From: Antarctobacter albus
GTDB taxonomy: Bacteria; Pseudomonadota; Alphaproteobacteria; Rhodobacterales; Rhodobacteraceae
DNA: 64,000 bases
NCBI RefSeq assembly: GCF_900101505.1
Contig: NZ_FMZI01000004.1
Span: 301,670 to 365,669 of the forward strand
Direction of reading: 5' to 3'
Under the pieces are notes generated by a model that worked only from the letters and a program-made list of their open reading frames with translations, was not told where the DNA came from and ran no database searches. How positions within the stretch are numbered: position 1 is the stretch's first letter; each line of letters opens with the position of its first letter. The position numbers were made by a program, and so were the translations under genes. Below, piece by piece: positions 33,975-43,350 of the stretch.

Positions 33975-34915
33975 TGTCCCCTCCCCGCGGCCAGCTTGCG
34001 CGCGTAGGCGATGGCCTTTTCAAGGTTCTCGTGGCTCGCGATGCCCTTGCCCGCGATGTCGAAGGCGGTGCCGTGATCGACAGAGGTCCGGTCGATGGGC
34101 AGGCCCAGCGAGACGTTCACCGCCGTATCGAAGGCCACCAGCTTGACCGGGATGTGCCCCTGGTCATGGTACTGCGCGACCACCAGGTCGAACTCGCCCG
34201 AATAGGCGCGGTGAAACAGCGTGTCGGCGGGCACCGGGCCGGTCACCACGATGCCCTCGGCCTGCGCCGCCTTGACCGCCGGTGTGACCTGCGTGTCGTC
34301 CTCTGTCCCGAAAAGCCCGCCTTCGCCGCAATGCGGGTTGATCCCCGCCACGGCGATGCGCGGCGCGTCATAGCCCAGCCGCTTGAGATGCGCGTTGCCC
34401 AGCCGGATCGTCTCCAGCAGCGCCTCGGGCGTGGCCCGGTCGATGGCGTCGCGCAGGGATACATGGGTGGAGTTGTGCACCACCTTCAGCCGTTCCGAGG
34501 CCAGGATCATCCAGGCCTTCGGCGTGTCGGTCAGATGCGCCAGCATGCCCGTGTGCCCGTCATAGTGATGCCCCGCCGCGTTCAGCGCCGCCTTGTTCAG
34601 CGGCGCGGTCACGATACAGCCGATCTCGTCCGTCAGGGCCGCCGCCACCGCCGCGGTCATGAAGCGGAAGGCCGCATCGCCGCCGCGCGCATCCGCCTGC
34701 CCCCAGGGCAGCGGCGCGCCCTCGACGGGGATGTCGGTCACCGCGACCGCGTCGAGGTCCAGCCCCGACCGCACCGCCCCCTCGGCCGCGCGCAACGTGG
34801 TCAGGCAGCCAAAGATCCGGGTCTGCGCGCGGTCGCCGGGCGCCATGGCCGCCACCGCCTTGAGGATGATTTCCGGGCCGACCCCTGCCGGGTCGCCCAT
34901 GGTGATGCCGATCAT
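33971..34915 (-). CDS. pdxA2: PdxA-family 4-hydroxythreonate-4-phosphate / D-threonate 4-phosphate dehydrogenase (PdxA2)
   Basis: 314-residue NAD-dependent dehydrogenase of the PdxA family. The conserved opening is [15 protein letters not shown]. Metal-binding histidines are H151 in [12 protein letters not shown]195 in [10 protein letters not shown] and H250 in [11 protein letters not shown]. In catabolic loci the PdxA2 subgroup oxidises the phosphorylated four-carbon acid made by a DUF1537 kinase, which then loses CO2 to give dihydroxyacetone phosphate. The presence of that kinase nearby favours this over vitamin B6 synthesis. The start ATG 34915 is adjacent to the sialidase-like stop and the stop overlaps dapA, giving a tight operon. 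Confidence 0.87.
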   Translation of the reverse strand: MIGITMGDPAGVGPEIILKAVAAMAPGDRAQTRIFGCLTTLRAAEGAVRSGLDLDAVAVTDIPVEGAPLPWGQADARGGDAAFRFMTAAVAAALTDEIGCIVTAPLNKAALNAAGHHYDGHTGMLAHLTDTPKAWMILASERLKVVHNSTHVSLRDAIDRATPEALLETIRLGNAHLKRLGYDAPRIAVAGINPHCGEGGLFGTEDDTQVTPAVKAAQAEGIVVTGPVPADTLFHRAYSGEFDLVVAQYHDQGHIPVKLVAFDTAVNVSLGLPIDRTSVDHGTAFDIAGKGIASHENLEKAIAYARKLAAGRGQ

Positions 34916-36061
34916 TCAGCCCTCCAGCCAGTCTTTGCCCAGCCGCACGTATTTGATCGCGCGCCGGTGATAGGTGTACGCCAGGTGCAGGGCGCCCGTG
35001 TCATCCTGCAAGAGCGAAGGATAGGACATCTCGCTGTTCCCGCCGTCGATGGAATTGTTGGACAGGCAGGCTCCCGGTCCGTCCTCGATCATGCGCCACA
35101 CGGGAAAGGTCAGGCCGCCGTCGCTGGACAGGGCGACAATGACCGGCGCGCGCGGCACGCCCCAGATCGGGTAACAGCCGCCCGCCGCGTTGGGCCGGTC
35201 GTCGCCCGCGCCCAGCTCGTCATAAAGCGACTCGCGCCGCGCCTCGGGGAACATCTCGGCGTTGACCGGATTGCAGGCCATCGCCAGCCGTCCGTCCGCC
35301 AGCCGGATGACGGAAATCGACGAATTGTTGTTGGGCACATCCGTGGCGACCGGTTCGCTCCAGCTTTCGCCGCCGTCCCGGCTTTCGGTCCGGTGCACGA
35401 AATCCGACTGGCGCCGGCGAAAGAAGGCGGCCAGGTGGCCGTCCCCCAGCACCACCGGCGTCATGTGCACGCAGCCCATCGAGCCCGGCACATCCACCAC
35501 GCGCCAGGTCTCGCCCGCATCCGCGCTGATCGCCAGCGCGGCGGTGTCATGGCTGCCGGTCCAGCGTTCGCCGGGGCGCGAGACACAGCGGAACAGTCCC
35601 ATCAGCCAGGCGCCATCGTCCCGAACCACGATGGGAGCACGGATGAAGGTGCCGCGCGGCAGCGGCAGGTCGCGTGGCGCGCCGCCCTCCTCGCGCATCC
35701 GCACGACGCATTGATCCTGGTTTCCTCCAGGCTGCGCCGTGTGCAGGATCAGCCGCCGCCCGTCCGGCGCGTCGAACTGCACCGGGTTCTGCTCGGACCG
35801 GTCGGGATCGTCGGTCAGCCTCTCCGCCGCGCTCCATGTCCCGTCACGCAGCACCGACCGCCAGATCGAGATATCCGATTTCCCCTCCAGCGAGCCGCCA
35901 AACCAGAGGCAGGACAGACCGTCATCGCCCAGCGACAGGAACGCGGCGTGATTCTGGACACAGGGTGAGGGCAGGAGCGCCTGCGCCCCACCAGCCGAAT
36001 CGGGCCGCAAGAGCCCGTCCATGCCAGAGGCAATTTCCTGCGGGGTGGGCGTGGCTTGCAT
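34916..36061 (-). CDS. Sialidase/BNR-repeat family protein, cytoplasmic
   Basis: 381-residue beta-propeller protein related to exo-sialidases. Asp-box motifs are visible as SADAGETW, SRDGGESW and SSDGGLTF. FIRAPIVVRDDG resembles the F/Y-R-I-P motif. No signal peptide precedes the ATG at 36061, so it probably acts in the cytosol, unlike secreted sialidases. It is first in the operon with PdxA2, a DapA-like aldolase and an alcohol dehydrogenase. A possible role is hydrolysis or isomerisation of an anhydro or glycosylated sugar acid. True sialidase activity is not supported; some catalytic residues cannot be aligned by eye. Confidence 0.78.
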   Translation of the reverse strand: MQATPTPQEIASGMDGLLRPDSAGGAQALLPSPCVQNHAAFLSLGDDGLSCLWFGGSLEGKSDISIWRSVLRDGTWSAAERLTDDPDRSEQNPVQFDAPDGRRLILHTAQPGGNQDQCVVRMREEGGAPRDLPLPRGTFIRAPIVVRDDGAWLMGLFRCVSRPGERWTGSHDTAALAISADAGETWRVVDVPGSMGCVHMTPVVLGDGHLAAFFRRRQSDFVHRTESRDGGESWSEPVATDVPNNNSSISVIRLADGRLAMACNPVNAEMFPEARRESLYDELGAGDDRPNAAGGCYPIWGVPRAPVIVALSSDGGLTFPVWRMIEDGPGACLSNNSIDGGNSEMSYPSLLQDDTGALHLAYTYHRRAIKYVRLGKDWLEG

Positions 36062-36341
36062 GATCTCGCCGTCCTTTCTCCGGGGCCTCGATAGGCGCCA
36101 GAGTTCAGCCAATTTTCCAAAGTTGTCAAGTTGAATGAGATATTCGTGCAGCGCAGAAAGTCGGATAATCGTCCTGCATATTGCTGTTTTGAAATGATTT
36201 TATTGAAGCAATATTTCTCAAATCCTCTCCGGCCTCAAAATAATTTGACAATTCAACGCGACGCTGTGACAGTCACTGCCATCAGCCGGGCGACCCATCC
36301 GTCGCCCGCTGCCAAGCCTGGCAGGAGGAGGCCGGTGGGGG
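36062..36341. other. AT-richer divergent intergenic region
   Basis: 280 bp between the sialidase-like operon and the EamA gene. Two motif pairs are visible: TTGTCAAGTTGAA at 36123-36135 and ATTTGACAATTCAA at 36243-36256. They are inverted copies of TTGTCAA with TTGAA on one side. They may be operators for the nearby GntR gene or a LysR gene. No ORF or RNA gene is apparent. Confidence 0.45.
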
Positions 36342-37208
36342 TTGAGAAGCGATCAGAAAGAGCTGCTGGGTGTCAGCCTCATGATGCTGGCCTCGGCGCT
36401 GGGGGCCGTGGACGCGGTGCTCGTACGGCAACTCAGCCCAGAGGTGCATCCCTTCGTCATGGGGTTCACACGCTCGCTCTTTGGCTTGCTGGTGGTCCTT
36501 CCGTGGATTCTGTCACGGCCCGGGATGCTGAAATCCAACTATCATTTCCGGCACTTCCTGCGCGCGGCGCTGAAACTGGCCTCGCTGCTGGCCTATTTCG
36601 TGGCCTTCGCCACAGCGCCGCTGGCGATCGTGACCGCCATCGCCTTTACCGCGCCGATCTTTGTCACCATCGGGGCCTGGCTTTTCCTGTCGGAACGGCC
36701 CCGCGCACTGCGGATCGCCGCGGTGGCGGTGGGCTTCGCCGGGGTGCTGATCGTGCTGAATCCGGGCAGCGACACGGGTATCTCCCTGGGGCTGCAATTC
36801 GCGCTGCTGGGCGCCCTGCTGACGGCGCTGATCCAGCTGATCCTCAAACCCATGTCCGCCCGCGATTCGACGGAAACGCTGGTCGCCTGGAACCTGATCG
36901 CCACCGTGCCCGTCGCCGCCATTCCCGCCGCCTTCGTCTGGTCCAACCCGACGCTGGCGCAATGGGGGCTGCTGGCGGTGCAGGGTGTGCTGGGGGCGCT
37001 GGCCATGACCTGCGTCACCCGTGCCTTCTACTACGCCGAGGCCTCCTTGATCGGGCCGGTGGATTTCCTGCGCCTGCCCTTCGTGGCGGCACTGGGCTAC
37101 CTGTTCTTCGGGCAGGTGGTGGCCATGTCCACCTGGATCGGGGCACTGGTGATCTTCGTCGCCACCATCCTGATGGCGCAAAGCGCGCGCCGGCGGCCCG
37201 TCCTATGA
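36342..37208 (+). CDS. EamA-family (DMT superfamily) permease
   Basis: 288-residue membrane protein with about ten predicted helices in two EamA repeats (repeat one to about residue 140, repeat two from 150). It uses a TTG start at 36342 with GGAGGAG about 12 bp upstream. It resembles RhaT/EamA metabolite transporters that move amino acids or sugar-phosphate precursors. It lies in the same direction as the LysR-regulated ABC operon but is separated from it by the minus-strand LysR gene, so it is a single-gene unit. The substrate is unknown. Confidence 0.84.
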   Translation: MRSDQKELLGVSLMMLASALGAVDAVLVRQLSPEVHPFVMGFTRSLFGLLVVLPWILSRPGMLKSNYHFRHFLRAALKLASLLAYFVAFATAPLAIVTAIAFTAPIFVTIGAWLFLSERPRALRIAAVAVGFAGVLIVLNPGSDTGISLGLQFALLGALLTALIQLILKPMSARDSTETLVAWNLIATVPVAAIPAAFVWSNPTLAQWGLLAVQGVLGALAMTCVTRAFYYAEASLIGPVDFLRLPFVAALGYLFFGQVVAMSTWIGALVIFVATILMAQSARRRPVL

Positions 37209-37216
37209 GCAGCGCC

Positions 37217-38164
37217 TCAGCGAAACGGCTCCAGAGACCGCAGCGTCGCCGCTTTCAGCCGTTGGTACAGCGGCGTTTCCAGCCGCTTCGGTCCGGCAGT
37301 CAGATAAAGGGTCGAGCGCAGCTGGTCCGGTGTCACGATCTCGCGGTAAGCCAGGTTGGCCATCTGCACCGTCTGCGCCGACTTGGGCACCAGCGCCAGC
37401 CCCAGCCCCCGGTTGACCAGGGCCAGCACGGAAATCGTCTGGCTGACCTCCAGCACGGTCGTGGGCGTCACCCCCTCGGTCGCCAAAGCCGCGCCCAGCA
37501 TCTCGCGCAGGAACCCGCCGCGGTCGGCGGAGTAGCCGACAAAGGGCAGCCCGTCGAGATCGCCCAGACCGGGCTGCGCCTTGCCGGCCAGCGGATGATC
37601 GGCCGGAATCGCCAGCACGAAGGGCTCGCTGACCACCAGCGTGCTCTCGATCTCGGCATGGCGGCGCGCGGTCCGCGTCAGCCCCAGGTCCAGCCGCCCG
37701 GACAGCAGCGCCTGGTTGATCTCGTAGCTCATCATCTCGATCGGCTTGACCGTGACATGCGGCAGGGTCCGGCGCACCTCGGAGACCAGGCGGGGCACGA
37801 AGTCGATGGCCGCCGAGGGCACAAAGCCCAGCGCCACGTCCCCCGCCTCGCCCCGCGCAGCCTGACGCACCATCAGCGCCGCGTGTTCGGCCCGCTGCAG
37901 GATGTCACCGGCGCTGGCCAGCAGGCTGTCCCCCGCCGGGGTCAGGCGCACCGCGCGGTTGGACCGCTCGAACAGCTGTTCGCCCAGCGCGTGTTCCAGC
38001 ATCTGGATCTGCCGCGACAAGGGCGGCTGGGTGATGTTCAAACGCTCTGCCGCGCGGCGAAAGTTCAGCTCTTCGGCCACCGCCACGAAACAGCGCAACT
38101 GGTAAAGATCGAAACCGGCCCTGGCCAAGACGGCGCCTCCTGCAGCCTTGCAGCGTGTTGCCAT
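37217..38164 (-). CDS. LysR-family transcriptional regulator
   Basis: 315-residue regulator. The N-terminal winged helix-turn-helix is LYQLRCFVAVAEELNFRRAAERLNITQPPLSRQIQMLE and the remainder is the LysR substrate-binding domain. The start is uncertain: ATG at 38164 is used, but a non-ATG start about 45 bp further in would match typical family length before LRCF. It is divergent from the ABC importer operon. The inverted repeat TGATCC-N7-GGATCA lies just upstream, so the ABC genes are its likely target. Confidence 0.88.
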   Translation of the reverse strand: MATRCKAAGGAVLARAGFDLYQLRCFVAVAEELNFRRAAERLNITQPPLSRQIQMLEHALGEQLFERSNRAVRLTPAGDSLLASAGDILQRAEHAALMVRQAARGEAGDVALGFVPSAAIDFVPRLVSEVRRTLPHVTVKPIEMMSYEINQALLSGRLDLGLTRTARRHAEIESTLVVSEPFVLAIPADHPLAGKAQPGLGDLDGLPFVGYSADRGGFLREMLGAALATEGVTPTTVLEVSQTISVLALVNRGLGLALVPKSAQTVQMANLAYREIVTPDQLRSTLYLTAGPKRLETPLYQRLKAATLRSLEPFR

Positions 38165-38168
38165 ACAT

Positions 38169-38187
38169 TGATCCAATTTGTGGATCA
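38169..38187. promoter_or_regulatory. LysR-type box TGATCC-N7-GGATCA
   Basis: Perfect 6-bp inverted arms separated by seven bases, of the T-N11-A style recognised by LysR proteins. It lies in the gap between the lysR and ABC binding-protein genes. Confidence 0.6.
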
Positions 38188-38322
38188 TATCAATTCAAGA
38201 TTGGAATATACATCGGGGCGCAGAGGCGTACCCTGAACGAAATACCGATCCCGGCAGTGAACCGGGTCGGAAAAGAGGCGCCCGTCAGGGGTGCCGGTAT
38301 TCGGGGAATAGGGAGGAGAACC

Positions 38323-39828
38323 ATGACCCACAAGTTCGGCCGCATCAGCGCGGCGCTTCTTGCATCAACCATCGCCGGTTCGGCGCTGGCTCAGGACAAT
38401 TCCGTCACCATCGTCCTGTCCGAGGAACTGGACGTTGTCGAACCCTGCATGACCTCGCGGTCCAACATCGGCCGCGTCATCCAGCAGAACATCTCTGAAA
38501 CCGTGACCGAGCTTGTCCCGGGCGAGGGCCTGCAACCGCGCCTGGCCACCAGCTGGGAGGACATGGGCGGCGGCACCTGGCGTTTTGCCCTGCGTGAGGG
38601 CGTGACCTTCTCGGACGGCACCACATTCGGCGCCGAGGACGTGGCCCATTCCATCGCGCGGACCACCGGCGACGCCATCGTCTGCGAAATCGGCGCCAAG
38701 TTCTTTGGCGGCATGGAGATCACCACAGAGATCGTCGACGAACACACCATCGACATCACCGCGGACCCGGCCCAGCCGATCCTGCCGCTGCTGATGTCGA
38801 CCATGACGGTGGTACCCTCGGAAACCCCGATGGACAGCTTCGTCGACACGCCCATCGGCACCGGGCCCTATACCTTCGACGAATACAACGTCGGCCAGAA
38901 CATCAAGCTGAGCGTGCGTGATGACTACTGGGGCGACGCGCCCGTGGTGCAAAGCGCGACCTATGTCTTCCGCTCGGACAGCGCCGTGCGCGCCGCGATG
39001 GTCAAGACCGGCGAGGCCGACATCGCGCCGAACATCGCCCTGCAGGACGCCACCGATCCGGACATGGACTATTCCTATCCGAACTCGGAAACCGTCTACC
39101 TGCGGGTCGACAACATGACCGCCCCCCTGAACGACGTGCGGGTGCGCCAGGCGCTGAACCATGCCGTCGACCGCGAGGCATTCATCGGCACGATCCTCGC
39201 CGATGGCACCCTCTTGGCCACGGGCATGACACCGCCCTCGACCATTGGCTACAACCACGACCTGACGCCCTATGCCTATGACCCGGACAAGGCCAAGGCC
39301 CTGCTGGCAGAGGCCAAGGCCGACGGTGTGCCGGTCGACCAGACCATCACCCTGATCGGGCGGACCAACAACTTCGGCAACGTGCTGGAGACGATGGAGG
39401 CGATGCTCCAGATGTTCCAGGATGCGGGCTTCAACATGGAGCTGCAGATGTACGAGGTGGCCGAGTGGGAGAACTTCTACTCCAAGCCCTTCGCCGAGGA
39501 TCGCGGCCCTACGATGGTGCAGGCGATGCATGACAACGCCAACGGCGACCCGGTCTTCTCGATGTACTTCAAGTACCATTCGGACGGCCTGCAGTCCGGC
39601 ACCACCGACGCCACGATCGACGACATGATCGCCGCCGCAACCGCCGCAACCGGCGACAAGCGCGAACAGCTGTGGAGCGAGCTTTTTGCCTATATCCACG
39701 GCGAGGCCGTCACCGATGTCCTGCTGTTCCACATGGTCGGCTTTTCCCGCGTGAACCCGCGCCTGGACTTTGCGCCCACCATCAAGACGAACAGCGAACT
39801 TCAGCTGTCGCAGATCGCCTTCAAGTAA
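38323..39828 (+). CDS. ABC transporter substrate-binding protein, family 5 (peptide/opine/nickel type)
   Basis: 501-residue periplasmic receptor with a signal peptide ending in SALA near residue 23. It has the family features SWEDMGGGTWRFALREGVTFSDGTTF and GTGPYTFDEYNVGQN, and DVRVRQALNHAVDREAFI. It starts at ATG 38323 with GGGAGGAGAACC; the frame upstream to 38155 contains the LysR promoter and is rejected. Ligands of this family include di- and oligopeptides, opines and metal chelates. It is divergent from LysR and is the first gene of a long operon reaching 46068. A hairpin follows it. Confidence 0.92.
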   Translation: MTHKFGRISAALLASTIAGSALAQDNSVTIVLSEELDVVEPCMTSRSNIGRVIQQNISETVTELVPGEGLQPRLATSWEDMGGGTWRFALREGVTFSDGTTFGAEDVAHSIARTTGDAIVCEIGAKFFGGMEITTEIVDEHTIDITADPAQPILPLLMSTMTVVPSETPMDSFVDTPIGTGPYTFDEYNVGQNIKLSVRDDYWGDAPVVQSATYVFRSDSAVRAAMVKTGEADIAPNIALQDATDPDMDYSYPNSETVYLRVDNMTAPLNDVRVRQALNHAVDREAFIGTILADGTLLATGMTPPSTIGYNHDLTPYAYDPDKAKALLAEAKADGVPVDQTITLIGRTNNFGNVLETMEAMLQMFQDAGFNMELQMYEVAEWENFYSKPFAEDRGPTMVQAMHDNANGDPVFSMYFKYHSDGLQSGTTDATIDDMIAAATAATGDKREQLWSELFAYIHGEAVTDVLLFHMVGFSRVNPRLDFAPTIKTNSELQLSQIAFK

Positions 39829-39840
39829 GGTTCCCGCAAC

Positions 39841-39867
39841 GCCGGGGGCGGGTCCCCTGCCCCCGGC
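39841..39867 (+). terminator. Intercistronic hairpin after the family 5 binding-protein gene
   Basis: Nine-base arms GCCGGGGGC/GCCCCCGGC with loop GGGTCCCCT, between the binding protein and the permease, as seen for dctP and the sugar-binding gene. No T-run follows. Confidence 0.5.
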
Positions 39868-39888
39868 ACAGCATCAAGGCCACCTCCC

Positions 39889-40803
39889 ATGAAAAGCTTT
39901 CTCGGACAACGCGCCATTGCCAGCGCCATCTCGCTTGTCGCCTTGATCGTCCTGGTCTTCTTCCTGTCGCGCCTGACCGGCGATCCGACCACGCTCTACC
40001 TGCCGGTCGATGCCTCGCTTGAATCGCGCGAACAGTTCCGCAAGCTGCACGGGCTCAACGATCCGCTGATCGTCCAGTTCGGCCGCTATGTCGGAGACCT
40101 CATCCGCCTCGATTTCGGAGAGTCGATCCGCCGATCGGAACCGGCGCTGGACGCGGTGCTGCGCGCCTTTGTCTGGACGCTGCAACTGGCCGTGATCACG
40201 ATGGCGCTTGTCACCGCCGCGGCCATCGTCCTGGGCAGTCTTGCCGCCTTCAAGGTCGGCGGCCTCTTCGACCGCATCGCCACCTTCTTTTCCCTGATCG
40301 GCGCAAGCGCCCCGGATTTCTGGATCGCCATCGTCGCCATAGTCATCTTCTCGGTCAACCTGGGCTGGGTGCCGACCTCGGGCACCGGATCGGTCTGGCA
40401 CTGGATCCTGCCGATCTCGGTCCTGTTCATCCGCCCCTTCGGCCTGATCCTGCAGATCGTGCGCGGGTCCATGATCACCGCGCTCAGCTCGGCCTACGTC
40501 AAGACCGCCCGCGCCAAGGGCGTCAGGAACCGGCCGATCATCTTTGTCCACGCGCTGCGCAACGCCATGCTGCCGGTCATCACCGTCATCGGCGACCAGG
40601 CGGCGGCGCTCTTGAACGGCGCCGTGGTGGTCGAGACGGTCTTTGGCTTTCCCGGTGTCGGCAAGCTGATGATCGACTCGATCCTGCAGCGCGATTTCAC
40701 CGTGGTGCTGGCGGCGATCTTCGTCACCGCCGTCGCCATCTTCCTCATGAACATCCTGATCGACATCCTCTACGCGGTGCTCGATCCGCGCATCCGGTAC
40801 TGA
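39889..40803 (+). CDS. ABC transporter permease, DppB family
   Basis: 304-residue inner-membrane subunit with six hydrophobic segments. The N-terminal segment is ISLVALIVLVFFLSRLTGDP, and the DppB-type periplasmic loop and cytoplasmic motif RTARAKGVRNRPIIFVHALRN follow at about residues 205-225 (EAA-like loop contacting the ATPase). It couples with the following permease, five bases away. Together they form the channel of the importer. Confidence 0.93.
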   Translation: MKSFLGQRAIASAISLVALIVLVFFLSRLTGDPTTLYLPVDASLESREQFRKLHGLNDPLIVQFGRYVGDLIRLDFGESIRRSEPALDAVLRAFVWTLQLAVITMALVTAAAIVLGSLAAFKVGGLFDRIATFFSLIGASAPDFWIAIVAIVIFSVNLGWVPTSGTGSVWHWILPISVLFIRPFGLILQIVRGSMITALSSAYVKTARAKGVRNRPIIFVHALRNAMLPVITVIGDQAAALLNGAVVVETVFGFPGVGKLMIDSILQRDFTVVLAAIFVTAVAIFLMNILIDILYAVLDPRIRY

Positions 40804-40807
40804 TCCA

Positions 40808-41728
40808 ATGGCCGTCTCCGAAAACTCCGGGACCATCCCCGAGACCCCGCCCGCCTGGCTGTCGATCCTCAAGATGCTCTGGCGTGACAAGTTCGCGCTC
40901 TGTGCCGCGGTCTTCCTGACGGTCATCGTGCTCTGCGCGATCTTTGGGCCGATGTTCCTTGAGGATCAGGCCATGCGCAACAACCTGCGTGGCCGCAATG
41001 CGCCGCCCTTCGACTTCTCGAAGGACTGGAAATTCTGGCTGGGCGGCGACGCCCTGGGCCGCCCGCTCTTGGCCCGCATCATCGTCGCGGCGCAGAACAC
41101 CATGATGGTGGCCGCCGGCGCGGTCTTGTTTTCGATGGCCATCGGCACCGGGCTGGGCCTGATCGCCGGCTACACCTCGAAACTGGGCAGCCAGATCATC
41201 ATGCGGCTGGCGGACGTGATCATGTCCTTCCCCTCGCTGCTGCTCGCCGTGATCGTGCTCTACATGCTCTCGCCCTCGGTCACGAACCTGATCATCGTGC
41301 TGGCGATCACCCGCATCCCCGTCTACCTGCGCACCACCCGCGCCGAGGTGCTGGAGATCCGCGAACGCATGTTCGTGCAGGCGGCGCAGGTCATGGGCGC
41401 CTCGACCTGGCGGATCGTCTTTCGCCACATCCTGCCCGTCGTCTTCCCGACGCTGGTCACCATCGCGACGCTGGATTTCGCCTTTGTCATGCTGGCCGAG
41501 TCGTCCCTTTCTTTCCTCGGCATCGGCATCCAGCCGCCCGAGATCACCTGGGGCCTGATGGTTGCCCAGGGCCGCCCCTACCTGACCAACGCCTGGTGGC
41601 TGTCCTTCATGCCCGGCCTTGCCATCATCCTCACCACCCTGTCGCTGAACCTGCTGTCGAACTGGATGCGCACCGCGCTGGACCCGGTGCAACGCTGGCG
41701 GCTTGAAATCGCGAGGAAGAAGAAATGA
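40808..41728 (+). CDS. ABC transporter permease, DppC family
   Basis: 306-residue membrane protein starting MAVSENSGTIPETPPAWL. It has six helices, the DppC-type N-terminal extension and the loop RAEVLEIRERMFVQAAQVMGASTWRIVFRHILP, the EAA segment that docks with the ATPase. It lies 4 bp downstream of the DppB gene and its stop overlaps the start of the ATPase gene by four bases. Confidence 0.93.
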   Translation: MAVSENSGTIPETPPAWLSILKMLWRDKFALCAAVFLTVIVLCAIFGPMFLEDQAMRNNLRGRNAPPFDFSKDWKFWLGGDALGRPLLARIIVAAQNTMMVAAGAVLFSMAIGTGLGLIAGYTSKLGSQIIMRLADVIMSFPSLLLAVIVLYMLSPSVTNLIIVLAITRIPVYLRTTRAEVLEIRERMFVQAAQVMGASTWRIVFRHILPVVFPTLVTIATLDFAFVMLAESSLSFLGIGIQPPEITWGLMVAQGRPYLTNAWWLSFMPGLAIILTTLSLNLLSNWMRTALDPVQRWRLEIARKKK

Positions 41729-43350
41729 GCCACCTGCTGGAGGTCCGAAACCTCACCGTCGATTTCCACACCGCCCAGGGCACCGTCCATGCCGTCCGCG
41801 ACGTCAGCTGGCATCTCGACCGCGGCGAATGCCTGGCCATCCTGGGTGAAAGCGGCTCAGGCAAATCCGTCTCGGCCTCGGCGATCATGAACCTGATCGA
41901 CTGCCCCCCGGGAGAGATCGTCACGGGCGAGATCCTCTTCGAGGGCGCCGACCTGCTGAAGAAGTCCGGCGAAGAGCGCCGCCAGCTGAACGGCAAGCGC
42001 ATCGCCATGATCTTTCAGGATCCGCTGAGCCACCTGAACCCGGTCTATACCGTCGGCTTCCAGATCGAAGAGATCATGACGGCGCACGGCTGGCCCGCCG
42101 ACAAGGCGCGCGCCCGCTGCCTGGAACTGCTGGAACGGGTCGGCATCCCGGATTTCGCCAACAAGGTCGATGCCTACCCGCACCAGTTTTCCGGCGGCCA
42201 ACGGCAACGCCTGATGATCGCGATGGCGCTGGCGCTGAAACCCGACATCCTGATCGCGGACGAACCCACCACCGCGCTGGACGTGACCGTGCAGGCGCAG
42301 ATCCTCGCCCTGCTGGAGGAGTTGCAGCGCGAGACCGGCATGGGCCTTCTGCTCATCACCCATGACCTTGGCGTGGTGGCCGAGGTGGCCGACCGCGTGG
42401 TGGTCATGAACTCGGGCCAGATCGTCGAGACGGGCAGCGCGGCAGAGGTCTATCGCGCGCCCGCGCATCCCTACACGAAAAAGCTGATCGGCGCCGTGCC
42501 CGGCGGCGGCGACATGGCCCAGCCGCTGGACACCGGCATCGCGCCGATCCTCGAGATCAACGGGCTGAGCAAGCACTACGGCGCCTTCGCCGCTCTGGAC
42601 AACGCCAGCCTGACGGTCCTGCCCGGCGAGACGGTGGCCATCGTCGGCGAAAGCGGCTCGGGCAAGTCGACCCTGGCGAAATGCCTTTTGCGTCTCGAAG
42701 AGGCCAGCATGGGCGAAGCGCTGTGGCAGGGGCGCGACCTTGTCACCATGCCCGCGCGCGACCTCTTCGAGATGCGCCGCGACATCCAGATGGTGTTCCA
42801 GGACCCGACGCAATCGCTCAACCCGCGCATGTCGGTCTACCAGATCATCTCCGAGGCCTGGGCCATCCATCCCGACATCCTGCCCAAACCGCAGTGGAAG
42901 GAACGGGTGCGCGACCTCCTGGAACAGGTGGGGCTGAGCGCCGATCACATGTTTCGCTACCCGCACCAGTTCTCGGGCGGACAGCGGCAGCGGATCGCCA
43001 TCGCCCGCGCGCTTGCGCTGGAACCCAAACTGATCGTCTGCGACGAGGCGGTTTCGGCGCTGGACGTGTCGATCCAGGCGCAGGTGATCGAGCTGCTGAC
43101 CCGGCTCCAGGATGAGCTGGGGCTGAGCTATCTCTTCATCGCCCATGACCTGCCGCTGGTGCGCGATTTCGCGCACAGGGTGGTGGTGATGCAGGGCGGG
43201 CGGATCGTCGAACAGGGCCCCGTCGCCCAGATCTTCGACGCGCCGCGCATGAACTATACCCGCAACCTCATGGCCGCCTCTCTGCACCCTGACCCGGAGG
43301 TACAGGCCGAACGGCGCGCGGCGCGGGACGCAATCAAGGAGGCCTCGTGA
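41725..43350 (+). CDS. ABC transporter ATPase with two fused nucleotide-binding domains (DppD-DppF type)
   Basis: 541-residue cytosolic protein. Domain 1 (residues 1-265) has Walker [13 protein letters not shown] at about residue 42 and the signature [15 protein letters not shown]. Domain 2 (from about residue 272) has Walker [13 protein letters not shown] at about 309 and the signature [15 protein letters not shown]. Both carry Walker B aspartate-glutamate and H-loop histidines ([15 protein letters not shown]). The fusion replaces the separate DppD and DppF proteins. It is coupled with the permease gene and overlaps the hydroxyacid dehydrogenase gene that follows. Confidence 0.94.
   Translation: MSHLLEVRNLTVDFHTAQGTVHAVRDVSWHLDRGECLAILGESGSGKSVSASAIMNLIDCPPGEIVTGEILFEGADLLKKSGEERRQLNGKRIAMIFQDPLSHLNPVYTVGFQIEEIMTAHGWPADKARARCLELLERVGIPDFANKVDAYPHQFSGGQRQRLMIAMALALKPDILIADEPTTALDVTVQAQILALLEELQRETGMGLLLITHDLGVVAEVADRVVVMNSGQIVETGSAAEVYRAPAHPYTKKLIGAVPGGGDMAQPLDTGIAPILEINGLSKHYGAFAALDNASLTVLPGETVAIVGESGSGKSTLAKCLLRLEEASMGEALWQGRDLVTMPARDLFEMRRDIQMVFQDPTQSLNPRMSVYQIISEAWAIHPDILPKPQWKERVRDLLEQVGLSADHMFRYPHQFSGGQRQRIAIARALALEPKLIVCDEAVSALDVSIQAQVIELLTRLQDELGLSYLFIAHDLPLVRDFAHRVVVMQGGRIVEQGPVAQIFDAPRMNYTRNLMAASLHPDPEVQAERRAARDAIKEAS

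Noticed and set aside
34916-36061. Interpretation as a secreted sialidase for host glycans
   Set aside because: No signal peptide at the start and operon partners are small acid enzymes; only the propeller and Asp-box features support the family.
36131-38236. Plus-strand open frame of about 701 codons overlapping EamA and antisense to LysR
   Set aside because: It begins in the AT-rich promoter region, then runs out of frame through EamA and antisense to lysR; no domain resemblance.
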